The notes beneath the pieces are model-generated. The model was not told the origin of the DNA and made no database searches. It saw nothing but the letters and a program-made list of their open reading frames with translations. The position numbers and the translations under genes are program-made. This document shows, in pieces, positions 24,987 to 32,720 of a stretch of 32,720 nucleotides of DNA; the first letter of the stretch is position 1, and every line of letters starts with the position of its first letter. Origin of the DNA: a bacterium (GTDB lineage: Bacteria > Zhuqueibacterota > Zhuqueibacteria > Residuimicrobiales > Residuimicrobiaceae); assembly GCA_029554865.1 (NCBI GenBank), contig JAKPUX010000360.1:1-32720 (forward strand), written 5' to 3'.

Positions 24987-27881
24987 CTAAAACTCCACGC
25001 CCAGGGACAGGAAGAGCTGTCGGGGAATGTTCTTGAAGGTCTGGAAATAGTTATAGAGCCGGTAATCGCGATAGGGATCGTCGTCCCGGTCCATGTAGGT
25101 GACGCTGCGCAGGACGAAACGGTCCAGCTCATCGCTGGTATAGATGGGGGTAAGATGCTTGTTGCCGAGCAGGTTGAGCACCCGCAGGCTGGCCTTGAGC
25201 TTGAGATCCATCAGGGTGAAATCCTTCTCCACGCGCAGATCGGTCTGCGACTCCATCGGGTAGCGCCGGTTGCTCTCCACCTGATATTCATACTGATATT
25301 CCGGCGACCAGTAGTAGGCCAATCCGCTGGTGACCTTGTAGATCAGACTGATGGAAAGATTCGCCAGGGGCCGCCGTCCGAAGAGCTCCAGGCCGCTGCC
25401 GGCGGGGACGAAGTAGGTCACCATGCCGTTGAAGCGATGGGTGCGGTCCTCCGGCGCCAGATAGTCGCTGGCGGAATACTGATACTTTTGCTCAAGTTCG
25501 GGAGTCATGACCTCACGCTCGAGATAGACCCCGTAATTGCCATAGTTGGCCTGGCTCAGGGTGTAGGAGAGACGATAGTGCCAGATCTGGCTGTTGCGGT
25601 TCTGGAAGGTGATTTCGATGCCGCGCGCGTTGCCATAGCCGCGGTTCTCGTAGGAAATATAGCTGCCCTTGAGATCATCCTCCTTGTTCTGACTCCCGGT
25701 GGTGGACTTGACATAAACCGTCGAGATCTGATCCTTGAGGTCGTTGTAGTAGGTGACGATGTCGAGCTGGTGGGTATCCCAGAGGTTCTGCTGCACCCCC
25801 ACCTCATAATTGATGCTCAGCTTGGGTTTGAGATTGGCGTTGCCGTAACTGCCCCAGCCGTTGTAGGTCTGGTTGTCGAGGGCCTGATTGACCAGGGGCA
25901 TGGAGCGGAAATGACCGTACTGAACGCGAAAAGCGGTGCGCTCGCCGATCGGGAAGGAAACCCCCAGCCGCGGCGAGAGCGAGGTGAAGGTCCTGGAGGG
26001 CTCCCAGGCCGGATTGCCCACCGCCGGACTGCCGAGGGCGGGATAGAAGAGGTCATAGCGGTCGGCCGGCACATCGACGCCGAAATTGTAGGCGTCCAGG
26101 CGCAGCCCCAGATTGGCGACCATGCCGGCGAACTCGAGCTTGTCCTGCACATACCCGGCTGCGTACCAGGTCTTGGCCTTGTAGTTGGTGGCGAAACCGG
26201 TGCGCCAGATATAGGCCGAAACGCATAGCGAGGAGGAGGCGTTGTAATTCTGGTCCATCAGCGAGGTCTCGATGCCCGCCTTGAAGAGGTTGGTGTTGGT
26301 CAGCTGCGAGGTGAAATTGAGGCGGCCCTCGTAAAAGCGGGTGACCGAGGCCTGGTTATAGAGGCTCGACCAGGTGTAATAGGCGCGATATTTTTCAAAC
26401 CAGGGACCGGGGTCCTCGAGGCGGCGCGATTCGACTTCCAGCTTGCGGTCGACGTCGGTGGCCGGCGTGGGCGTCTGCAGGGCATAGAGGGTCTCGCTCT
26501 GATGGGTTAAATTGGCCTCGAGATAGGAGCGGGCGGAAAAGAGATATTTGTAATTGAGGTTCTGGGCGAAGACGGTCTCCTCGCGAGGCGAGTCGTAGAT
26601 CAGGGTGTATTTGCGCTTGGCGCCGTAGCTGCCCCACAATCCCGCCCAGGTGATGTCATCCGACCCTGAACCCATCCCCGAGAAGTAGCTCTGGTAGAGC
26701 CCGGTAAGCTTGAAATTCTGGCGGCTGCTCGGCTTCCAGGCGAGCACCAGGGAGTAGTTCTGCAGACGCTGGATCTTTTCCCGCGTCGGCAGCCTCGTCG
26801 GTTTGTTCTTGAGTTCGCCGGAAAAGAAAAAGCTCATCTTCTCGGCGTTCATACCCAGCGGGCCGCCGAAACTGAATAGATAGCGGGTGTAGGGATGCTG
26901 GCGGTAATCATAGATGCCAAAGATGTTGTCATCCGAGGGGGTATGGTTCTTCACCCAGAGCTGATGATTCCGCCGCGCCTCCGCTTCATTGACCACCCCG
27001 AGCGAATCGCGGAACTGCGGTTCCTTGAGCCAGTTCTCCACCAAGCCCCATTTTCGCCATTCATACTGCTGCTGCGAATAGAGATAATCCCCCCAATGGT
27101 ACTGGCCCTCGGGACGGTATTCCATGATGAAAGCCCCGTTGAAGCGGGGGCCGCCCTCCTTGGTGACCACCTTGACCACACCGGATTGGGCATTGCCATA
27201 CTCGGCGTTAAAGCCGCCGGAGATCACCTCCATCTGGGCGATGGCCAGGGGATTGATGTCGTATTTCCAGCTGTTGTCCGATTTGGAGCCGGTGCCGTAG
27301 GCGGGCACCCCGGTGTTGGTCGTCAGGCTCTTCATGCCGTTGATCTGGTAGTTGATCTCGTAGGAGCCGCCGCCGCGGATGCTGTAGGTGCCGTCGGCAT
27401 TCTTGTTGATCCCCGCGGAGAGCTCGAGGATGTTGCGGATGCCCTCCACCGGCAGGGCGTCGATCTCGTCGGTATCATAATGAACCGACGAGGAGGTCTT
27501 GTCGGCCTCGACGATGGGCCGCGTGGCGGTGACGGTGACCGATTCCCCCAGATCGACAGTGGTGGTTTTAAGCTGGGCATCGATGGTGGTGGTGCGGTCG
27601 ATGCGCACTCCGACCTGGGCGACCGTCAGCGGCTGATAGCCGATGTAGACGAAGCGCAGCTGATGCATGCCCGGCGGTACATTGAGGATGGCATAGCGGC
27701 CCTCCATGTCCGTCACCGCGCCGATGGCCATGCCCACCACCATGACGTTGGCGCCGGCGAGAGGCTCGCGGGTGGCGGCATCCCGCACCTGGCCGGCGAT
27801 CTTGCCCGTCGTCTGGGCGTGCAGGCGCGCCGGAGCGGCGCTCAGAAGCAGAAAGAGCAGAAAAGCCGTTATTTTTTTCAT
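24987..27881 (-). CDS. TonB-dependent outer-membrane receptor with carboxypeptidase-regulatory-like N-domain
   Basis: 964 residues from the ATG at 27881, where a signal peptide begins (MKKITAFLLFLLLSAAPARLHA). Residues ~27-105 form a CarboxypepD_reg-like domain ('GKIAGQVRDAATREPLAGAN', 'VTDMEGRYAILNVPPG'). The plug follows: 'LPVEGIRNILELSAGI', 'YSIRGGGSYEINYQINGM', 'MEVISGGFNAEYGNAQSG' and 'VVKVVTKEGG'. The remainder is a ~22-strand barrel ending 'QLFLSLGVEF'. Such receptors import large solutes using TonB/ExbBD energy. The N-domain makes it SusC-like, but no SusD gene follows; instead a T9SS-tailed protein does. Substrate cannot be read from sequence; neighbours suggest an amino-sugar-containing glycan. 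Confidence 0.92.
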   Translation of the reverse strand: MKKITAFLLFLLLSAAPARLHAQTTGKIAGQVRDAATREPLAGANVMVVGMAIGAVTDMEGRYAILNVPPGMHQLRFVYIGYQPLTVAQVGVRIDRTTTIDAQLKTTTVDLGESVTVTATRPIVEADKTSSSVHYDTDEIDALPVEGIRNILELSAGINKNADGTYSIRGGGSYEINYQINGMKSLTTNTGVPAYGTGSKSDNSWKYDINPLAIAQMEVISGGFNAEYGNAQSGVVKVVTKEGGPRFNGAFIMEYRPEGQYHWGDYLYSQQQYEWRKWGLVENWLKEPQFRDSLGVVNEAEARRNHQLWVKNHTPSDDNIFGIYDYRQHPYTRYLFSFGGPLGMNAEKMSFFFSGELKNKPTRLPTREKIQRLQNYSLVLAWKPSSRQNFKLTGLYQSYFSGMGSGSDDITWAGLWGSYGAKRKYTLIYDSPREETVFAQNLNYKYLFSARSYLEANLTHQSETLYALQTPTPATDVDRKLEVESRRLEDPGPWFEKYRAYYTWSSLYNQASVTRFYEGRLNFTSQLTNTNLFKAGIETSLMDQNYNASSSLCVSAYIWRTGFATNYKAKTWYAAGYVQDKLEFAGMVANLGLRLDAYNFGVDVPADRYDLFYPALGSPAVGNPAWEPSRTFTSLSPRLGVSFPIGERTAFRVQYGHFRSMPLVNQALDNQTYNGWGSYGNANLKPKLSINYEVGVQQNLWDTHQLDIVTYYNDLKDQISTVYVKSTTGSQNKEDDLKGSYISYENRGYGNARGIEITFQNRNSQIWHYRLSYTLSQANYGNYGVYLEREVMTPELEQKYQYSASDYLAPEDRTHRFNGMVTYFVPAGSGLELFGRRPLANLSISLIYKVTSGLAYYWSPEYQYEYQVESNRRYPMESQTDLRVEKDFTLMDLKLKASLRVLNLLGNKHLTPIYTSDELDRFVLRSVTYMDRDDDPYRDYRLYNYFQTFKNIPRQLFLSLGVEF

Positions 27882-27937
27882 AGCCCTGCAACCATCATGG
27901 GTGAAAGTCTCATGCGATGGGACGTTGCGCCCCCGCC

Positions 27938-29602
27938 TCACCTGATCAGCATCACTTTGGCCGCTGCCAAACCGCCGCGGCTGTCGCGCAGCGTGACGAA
28001 ATAGAGGCCGCTGGCCAGGGCCTCCGCTGCGAGCGGCCATTCATGATCTCCCGCCATGAGGAGCTCGTCAGCCAGCACAGCCACTTCGCGGCCAAGGGGA
28101 TCATACAACGCCAGCCGGATGTGTCCGTCTTCTTTCAGCCGGCAGCGGATGCGGGCACGGTTGTTGAAGGGGTTGGGATAGCAGTGCAGCAGTAGAGGGG
28201 AACGCGGCGTTACGATGGCGTTCGAGGCCGCGCCCGTACGGGCATCATGGGAGAGAATTCGAAGGGCATCGGCGACGATGTACTGGCCCCTGGTGGCGGC
28301 GTCGGAGATGCGGATATACTCCGTACCGTCATCAGCGAACGAGAAAGCGCCGATCGGGACCCAGGCGCTGCCGTTGGCGGTCTGGTTGACGCGCACTGTG
28401 TCGCTGCGCCCCTGATGCTGGATGATGAAAGGGGTATCCTGACAGCGGTTGGAGGAGGCCACCCACCAGGCCTGGATCTCATAGAGCGCCGGACCGCGCA
28501 GGCGCGGCTGGAACTGGGCGAATTTGGCACCCTGCCCGGGTGTGTTGAGCAGGCTGCGGGTGGCGCCATAATAGCCCGCATTGGCCGATTCGAACCACCC
28601 GGCCCCGCTCAATGTGCATTCCGGGTCGGCCGTGTCGATGATCTTTTCAAAATAAACGGTCTTGTGGGGCGCGATCAGGCTGTCGGCATGCACCAGGGCC
28701 AGGATGGTCGGCACAGCCCGCACGCCGCTCGTCTGACCCTCCGGCCGGTTGACCAGGGTGGCCCCAATGCTCATCTGCGTCGAGCCGCCGCCGTCCAGAT
28801 TCATCGCCTCGACGCAGCCCAGCTCCAGCAGCATTGCGGCCAGTTCCGCAAGTGTAGCTCCCTCGCTGGCCGCCTGGCGGCCGTCGACCACCATCAGCAG
28901 CACATGATGCCCGGGGGTATATCCTACAGCCGTGCGCGGATCGCGGTTGTCTGCGCCCACCCCGGATCCCCAAAAGACCTCCTCGTCATAGCTGATGCGC
29001 ACCTGGCCGTTTTTCAGCAGGGTGGGTCCACCGCCGATAGCGGTCAGAATCTCCGCATAGGGCGTTCCCGCCGCAGCGAGCGGCAGCGGCGCCGGCGTGC
29101 CCATGACGTTGGGCGCCGGCTGGGCATAACGGTAGATATCGGCCGGCCGGCCGCCAAAATGATAGATCCAGTCCACAGCCGGCGAACGGCTGGTGTTGAG
29201 TGAAAAGAGGCTGCGGGTGACTGGATAGCTTTTATTGTCGCGTGTCACCACGGCGACATTCTGCGCCAGCACCCGGTCCGGATAGACCACCGCCGAATAG
29301 GAGGCGCCATCGGCGAGGCCGAAATAGCCGCCGTTGACCGCCGCAAAGGCTCCGGTACGGGCTGTAAAGTCGGGAACAGTCTCCTTGCGGGAACTTGTCG
29401 TCGAGAGGTAGGGGCGGACCGCCAGGTCCGGGACGTTGAGATCGATATCGATGTACCAGGCGCGCAGGGCGGGCTGGATGCGCACGCCGGAAAAGAGACG
29501 CGCACCCTGGGGCAGGCCGGACGGAATCACCTCGCTCCAGGTGAGTGGCTGAGCGGATGCGGAAAGGGAAATGACGAGCAGAAGAGACGCAAGACGTTTC
29601 AT
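27938..29602 (-). CDS. T9SS-secreted NagPA-type phosphodiester glycosidase with golvesin-C-like module
   Basis: 554 residues. Signal peptide MKRLASLLLVISLSASA. The catalytic domain (~20-310) matches phosphodiester glycosidases (NAGPA, PF09992): 'TGAFAAVNGGYFGLADG', 'ILTAIGGGPTLLKNGQ', 'DPRTAVGYTPGHHVLLMVVD' and 'VEAMNLDGGGSTQM'. The family removes sugars from sugar-1-phosphodiesters; the human enzyme uncovers mannose-6-phosphate by removing GlcNAc. Residues ~318-455 are golvesin-C-like ('GWFESANAGYYGATRS', 'SDTVRVNQTANGSAWVPIG', 'IVADALRIL'), the same kind of module as in the GHL10 protein at 16611. The tail 'HCYPNPFNNRARIRCRL' to 'KVMLIR' is a T9SS sorting domain. It is the first gene after a good promoter and so probably heads the cluster. 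Confidence 0.88.
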   Translation of the reverse strand: MKRLASLLLVISLSASAQPLTWSEVIPSGLPQGARLFSGVRIQPALRAWYIDIDLNVPDLAVRPYLSTTSSRKETVPDFTARTGAFAAVNGGYFGLADGASYSAVVYPDRVLAQNVAVVTRDNKSYPVTRSLFSLNTSRSPAVDWIYHFGGRPADIYRYAQPAPNVMGTPAPLPLAAAGTPYAEILTAIGGGPTLLKNGQVRISYDEEVFWGSGVGADNRDPRTAVGYTPGHHVLLMVVDGRQAASEGATLAELAAMLLELGCVEAMNLDGGGSTQMSIGATLVNRPEGQTSGVRAVPTILALVHADSLIAPHKTVYFEKIIDTADPECTLSGAGWFESANAGYYGATRSLLNTPGQGAKFAQFQPRLRGPALYEIQAWWVASSNRCQDTPFIIQHQGRSDTVRVNQTANGSAWVPIGAFSFADDGTEYIRISDAATRGQYIVADALRILSHDARTGAASNAIVTPRSPLLLHCYPNPFNNRARIRCRLKEDGHIRLALYDPLGREVAVLADELLMAGDHEWPLAAEALASGLYFVTLRDSRGGLAAAKVMLIR

Positions 29603-29654
29603 GAGGTACCTGTCAACCGATCAGCCACCGAACCAGCACCCCCCGCCTGCGGGG

Positions 29655-29728
29655 ATTCCTGCAATTGGAACAACGAGTGCGCCCGAGCCCCGTTCGAGGG
29701 CAGCCGGTTATATCGTTCCCGCAGGAAT
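29655..29728 (-). other. Imperfect long inverted repeat in the 5' leader of the NagPA-type gene
   Basis: ATTCCTGC (29655-29662) pairs with GCAGGAAT (29721-29728), and GGAAC plus the following CGA (29667-29675) pairs with TCGTTCC (29713-29719), with small bulges. An inner GC-rich segment (29681-29701) can fold as well. On the minus strand this lies within the ~130-base transcript leader between the promoter at 29741-29769 and the start at 29602. It could be a regulatory RNA structure or operator; no known riboswitch class was recognised. Confidence 0.45.
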
Positions 29729-29740
29729 TGCAGACCTCTC

Positions 29741-29769
29741 ATTATAGTACACTTCTGTACAAATCGCAA
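29741..29769 (-). promoter_or_regulatory. Sigma70-like promoter with operator-like inverted repeat
   Basis: Read on the minus strand: -35 TTGCGA (29769-29764), a 17-base spacer, then -10 TATAAT (29746-29741), which is the full consensus. The spacer holds GTACA-GAAG-TGTAC, a perfect inverted repeat with 5-base arms, placed where a repressor would block RNA polymerase. It faces the gene starting at 29602, head of the T9SS/TonB cluster. The TATAAT box differs from the Bacteroidota TAnnTTTG pattern. Confidence 0.65.
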
Positions 29770-29933
29770 GCAAAATCTGCAGCAGCGACCAGACCCCATC
29801 GATCAGGTGTTGAAACCAGTAGCGCCTGGGTCAGCTGAGCCCCTGGTGGTCTGAATAATCCAACAAGTTACTAAAATCAGCACGGCCGCCTGCCCCCCAT
29901 CCATTCCAGCATCCTTCCGCGCCTGTCCAGTGG
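29770..29933. other. Non-coding gap with a hairpin
   Basis: No convincing gene is seen here. A hairpin can form at 29815-29847: outer ACCAG/CTGGT arms around GGGTCAGCTGAGCCC. It lies ~90 bases past the stop of the YdeI-like gene (minus strand) and could help end that transcript, but there is no U-run, so a terminator call would be weak. Confidence 0.35.
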
Positions 29934-30401
29934 TCAGGGGTGTTTCACCTGCTCTCGCATCATTTCAATCGCCTTGAGCAGCCGCTTGTCGCGGGTATCC
30001 TGCCTTTTGGCCTCTGTAATCCAGCGCACATACTCTTTGCGGTGGGTATAGGCCAACCCGTCAAACCAGCGCTTTGCGTCCGGATTTTCATCCAGCAGCC
30101 TGCCCAGGTCAGCGGGGATCTCCACCTCGCGGGGCTCGTCATCCTTTCTCAGAACAACATGGACGCTGTCGCCGGGATTCTTGCCGATGGCCGACCGCAC
30201 CTGCTGGGTCAATCCCAGCCAGTGGCAGGGCGAACCCATTTTCACCAGCGAGCCGCGATATTCATAGCCGTCAAAAGTCGCCACTACTTTCACCCGGCCC
30301 TTGACGCCGAATTCCTCTTCCACGTTGTACGGAAACTCAATGAAGGCGGCATCCAGACCAGGATGCTTCTGAATCACAGCGTCAAATTCATAGCTCTTCA
30401 T
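29934..30401 (-). CDS. YdeI/OmpD-associated-like protein with DUF1905 domain
   Basis: 155 residues from the ATG at 30401, which begins the conserved part ([20 protein letters not shown]) and has GGAG upstream. An ATG at 30464, right after the M28 stop, would add 21 atypical Cys/Trp-rich residues. The first ~85 residues are a DUF1905 beta-barrel ('[20 protein letters not shown]', '[20 protein letters not shown]'); the end ('[20 protein letters not shown]', '[20 protein letters not shown]') matches the YdeI/OmdA helical domain. Relatives in E. coli affect polymyxin and bacteriocin resistance by an unclear route. It is cytoplasmic, unlike nearly all its minus-strand neighbours, and is probably unrelated to the glycan genes. 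Confidence 0.87.
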   Translation of the reverse strand: MKSYEFDAVIQKHPGLDAAFIEFPYNVEEEFGVKGRVKVVATFDGYEYRGSLVKMGSPCHWLGLTQQVRSAIGKNPGDSVHVVLRKDDEPREVEIPADLGRLLDENPDAKRWFDGLAYTHRKEYVRWITEAKRQDTRDKRLLKAIEMMREQVKHP

Positions 30402-30467
30402 TCCACAACTCCGGTAAAAAACACTTAAAAATTGGCAGTTCCAAACCCAGCAGTTCTGGTCCATCCA

Positions 30468-32660
30468 TCACCTCAGCAGCACCAGCCGGATCTGCCCCGA
30501 CCAGTCGTCAGACACCAGCCGGCAGAAATAGGTTCCACTGGGCTCCCCCGATGCATGCCAGTGCACAGAGTGGGCGCCGGCCCCAAGCTGGCGCGCCAGC
30601 AGCACCGCCACTTCCCGGCCCCGCGCATCGTAGATTTTCAGCGCGACCCGGCCCGGCCGCGGCAGCCTGAAATCGATGCGGGTGGTTGCATTGAAGGGAT
30701 TGGGATAGTTCTGCGCCAGGCGGAAATCCTCCGGCGCAGAGAGCGGCGGCGCGGCGACGGCGGTCGGGCCGACCACTCCGGCGACTTCGGCGGCGGCTGC
30801 CAGCATGATCTGCCCTCCTTTCCGGATCAGATCCGGTGATAATTTGTCAATCGTATCCACCGGCTTGTGGTAGTACGGATCCAGCCCGCCCCAGATTTCT
30901 CTTGCGCTGCCTTCGGCAAAATTGAGGGCCTCATAACCGGCCGCGGCAAAAGGTCCGTAATCGCTGGCGCCTGTGGAATCGACCTCCACATCGAAGGTTG
31001 CGCCGATGCCATAGCGGGTGTTGTAGACCAGCACCGAATCGATCAGGCGGCTGCGGGTGAGATAGCTGCCGGCAATGAGCCGCGCCGGATTGCCGGTCAG
31101 GGGGTAGCCGATCATATCTCCATTGACCGCCGCCGCGATCTCACGTTTTTCCTCACGAGCCTTAATTACATAGTGGGTGCTGCCGAGCATGCCCAGCTCT
31201 TCACCGGATACGAGAAGAAACTTGAGGGTGGCGCCGAACTCAAACTCCCGGCCAAGCCGTGCCGCCTCCAGCACCGCGCTGCTCCCGGAGGCATTATCGT
31301 TGGCGCCGGGGGCGTAATTGAGGGGATCATCGCTGTACGAATCATAATGCGCCACCATCACCACTTCCCGTTCCGGCGCCGTCACTCCTTTTCGGGCGGC
31401 CTGAATATTGCGTGAGAGATGGATCAGGCTCTCCGGCAGGTGTTCTGTGCGGGAGCTCCACTCTTCTCCCTCGGTCTTGATGAGCAAAACCCCTCGCGAA
31501 CCACAGGCCAGCCATGATCCATCCTGCGTCCTCTCCATCCGGTAGAAGAAGGGTCCCCACCCCAGGTTGAGGAGGGAGAATTCTTCCTCCCATCTCCAAC
31601 CGCCGTCACGGGTGGAGAGGATCTGCCCGCTGACCATTATGAGGCGTCCGTGCAGGCGATCGGTCATGATGAGGTCGCGGGGCTGATCGGTGGCGGACAA
31701 ATTCGTTTCGAGCACTTGCCACGAATTGCCGCCATCGCCGGTGTGGAGGAGCAGTCCGTCTTCACCGGCCACCCACCCCTCCGTGGCAGAGATAAAGGAG
31801 ACCGCATTCAAACGGTATGAGGAATTTTGCAGGCGGGGAACCCAGCTCCTGCCGTGATCACTGGAGAAGAAGAGGGCGCCGTAGTAGCTGCAGAGCCAGA
31901 CATGCTCGTCATCATGGACATGCAAATTCCAGAAGGCGTCGGTGTTGTTCAGAGCGATTTTCTGCCAGAGCTCACTCTCCTTCTCCTTGCGATAGAGTCC
32001 GCCTTTTTCACCGCAGGCGAGTACGACGCCGTTCGGCAGGGCGGCGATATCCCAAAGGTGGGGCGCGCCTGCTATTTCCGTTTTTGTCCAGGTAGTGCCG
32101 CCGTCCTTCGTCCCGTAGAGGTTGCCACGGTAGCCGCAGGCCCAGCCCTCGCTGGCCGAGAGAAAATCGAGGCCATTAAGAGGCTCATTATCAGACAGGG
32201 TGAGCTGCAGCTGCCACGAGGCGCCGCGGTCCGTGCTGCGAAGGATGTGGCCGCGCAGGGATACCGCCCAGATGGAGTCGGATCCGGCGTGAGCCAGGTC
32301 AAAGAGGTCCGTCAAACCGGTGACATACCAGTCGGATTCGGCCTGGTACCCCAGAATTCGCAGCCGTTCGAGCAGGTACTCCGCGGCCTGATCCCGCTGG
32401 GGGGCATATTCATAGCGGGTGCCAAAATCCTGCAGATCCTGTATAGTCCGCAGCATCGAGTCGCTCGACACCTTGTCGACCATGCTCCGGATGTATGGCG
32501 ACGAATCGGGGGCAGGCGGCCATGCTGCCCGGAGGGCTGGCCTGGCAGCAGCCGGAAGGGCTCGCCAGGTTCCGGAGGGACGCGGCGGCTGGGCGAAGGC
32601 GGATGTGCCGATCAGAAAGCCTAGGAAGGCAAGGATGGTAAATCTGGGTATGCGATACAT
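30468..32660 (-). CDS. T9SS-secreted M28-family metallopeptidase split by a Ycf48/BNR-like propeller
   Basis: 730 residues. Signal peptide to about residue 23 (GTSAFA). Residues ~58-112 are the N-terminal part of an M28 aminopeptidase ('LQDFGTRYEYAPQRDQAAEY'). Residues ~113-412 form a propeller of BNR/Ycf48-type units ('GHILRSTDRGASWQ', 'GNLYGTKDGGTTWTK', 'GLLLHTGDGGNSWQV'). The peptidase resumes at ~415: 'VMVAHYDSYSDD' (His438, Asp440), 'PGANDNASG' (Asp455), 'SGEELGMLGS' (Glu487, Glu488), 'NGDMIGY' (Asp515) and 'YYHKPVDTID' (His598), a complete two-zinc set. A T9SS tail 'QNYPNPFNATTRIDF' to 'IRLVLLR' ends it. It should release N-terminal residues from peptides at the cell surface; the propeller may gate substrate access. 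Confidence 0.9.
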   Translation of the reverse strand: MYRIPRFTILAFLGFLIGTSAFAQPPRPSGTWRALPAAARPALRAAWPPAPDSSPYIRSMVDKVSSDSMLRTIQDLQDFGTRYEYAPQRDQAAEYLLERLRILGYQAESDWYVTGLTDLFDLAHAGSDSIWAVSLRGHILRSTDRGASWQLQLTLSDNEPLNGLDFLSASEGWACGYRGNLYGTKDGGTTWTKTEIAGAPHLWDIAALPNGVVLACGEKGGLYRKEKESELWQKIALNNTDAFWNLHVHDDEHVWLCSYYGALFFSSDHGRSWVPRLQNSSYRLNAVSFISATEGWVAGEDGLLLHTGDGGNSWQVLETNLSATDQPRDLIMTDRLHGRLIMVSGQILSTRDGGWRWEEEFSLLNLGWGPFFYRMERTQDGSWLACGSRGVLLIKTEGEEWSSRTEHLPESLIHLSRNIQAARKGVTAPEREVVMVAHYDSYSDDPLNYAPGANDNASGSSAVLEAARLGREFEFGATLKFLLVSGEELGMLGSTHYVIKAREEKREIAAAVNGDMIGYPLTGNPARLIAGSYLTRSRLIDSVLVYNTRYGIGATFDVEVDSTGASDYGPFAAAGYEALNFAEGSAREIWGGLDPYYHKPVDTIDKLSPDLIRKGGQIMLAAAAEVAGVVGPTAVAAPPLSAPEDFRLAQNYPNPFNATTRIDFRLPRPGRVALKIYDARGREVAVLLARQLGAGAHSVHWHASGEPSGTYFCRLVSDDWSGQIRLVLLR

Positions 32661-32683
32661 AAGGCCCCCATCATTGAACTGGC

Positions 32684-32689
32684 ATTATA
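32684..32689 (-). promoter_or_regulatory. Probable -10 box of the M28 peptidase gene
   Basis: TATAAT on the minus strand, 24 bases before the ATG at 32660, leaving a short leader. No good -35 match is found 16-18 bases upstream, so the assignment is tentative. Confidence 0.4.
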
Positions 32690-32720
32690 ACCAGAGACCG
32701 GGCTGATGCGGTTGCAGACA

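Overview
The window looks like a piece of a GC-rich, Gram-negative bacterium of the FCB type that carries a type IX secretion system (T9SS) but is probably not Bacteroidota. At least seven encoded proteins end in a 'YPNPFN'-type sorting tail, and there is a PorV/PorQ-like protein and a TonB-dependent receptor. Yet several starts have strong Shine-Dalgarno sites (708-714, 16469-16479) and the clearest promoter has a TATAAT -10 box, both unusual for Bacteroidota. This fits lineages such as KSB1 or Calditrichota; the assignment is inference.

Left part, + strand (1-12025). After the end of a T9SS-tailed protein and a broken membrane acyltransferase-like gene come seven tightly packed genes, several overlapping as ATGA: an exported GHL10-type glycosidase, an FAD-dependent oxidoreductase with an SLH-like tail, an ion-transporter-superfamily permease, a hydantoinase/oxoprolinase-type ATPase, a phosphohexomutase, a GH94 glycoside phosphorylase, and NanE (ManNAc-6-P 2-epimerase). 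The last three can be read as one catabolic chain: disaccharide phosphorolysis, sugar-1-P to sugar-6-P, then epimerisation.

A strong two-sided hairpin terminator (12051-12093) separates this block from the converging right part.

Right part, - strand (12122-29602). Nine genes run the same way and mostly lie within 3-70 bases of each other. In transcription order they are: a NagPA-type phosphodiester glycosidase, a TonB receptor, a FnIII-like T9SS protein, a PorV-like barrel, two small outer-membrane barrels, a propeller protein, a second GHL10 glycosidase and a 1448-residue multi-propeller protein. A consensus sigma70-like promoter with an operator-like inverted repeat and a foldable leader stands before the first gene. 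The two glycosidases share a golvesin-C-like module. I infer a surface glycan-scavenging locus (amino sugars or peptidoglycan-like glycans) facing the cytoplasmic amino-sugar operon.

Far right, - strand (29934-32660). A secreted M28 metallopeptidase whose catalytic domain is split by a Ycf48/BNR-like propeller, followed by a YdeI/DUF1905 cytoplasmic protein. No rRNA, tRNA, CRISPR array, insertion sequence or phage gene was seen.
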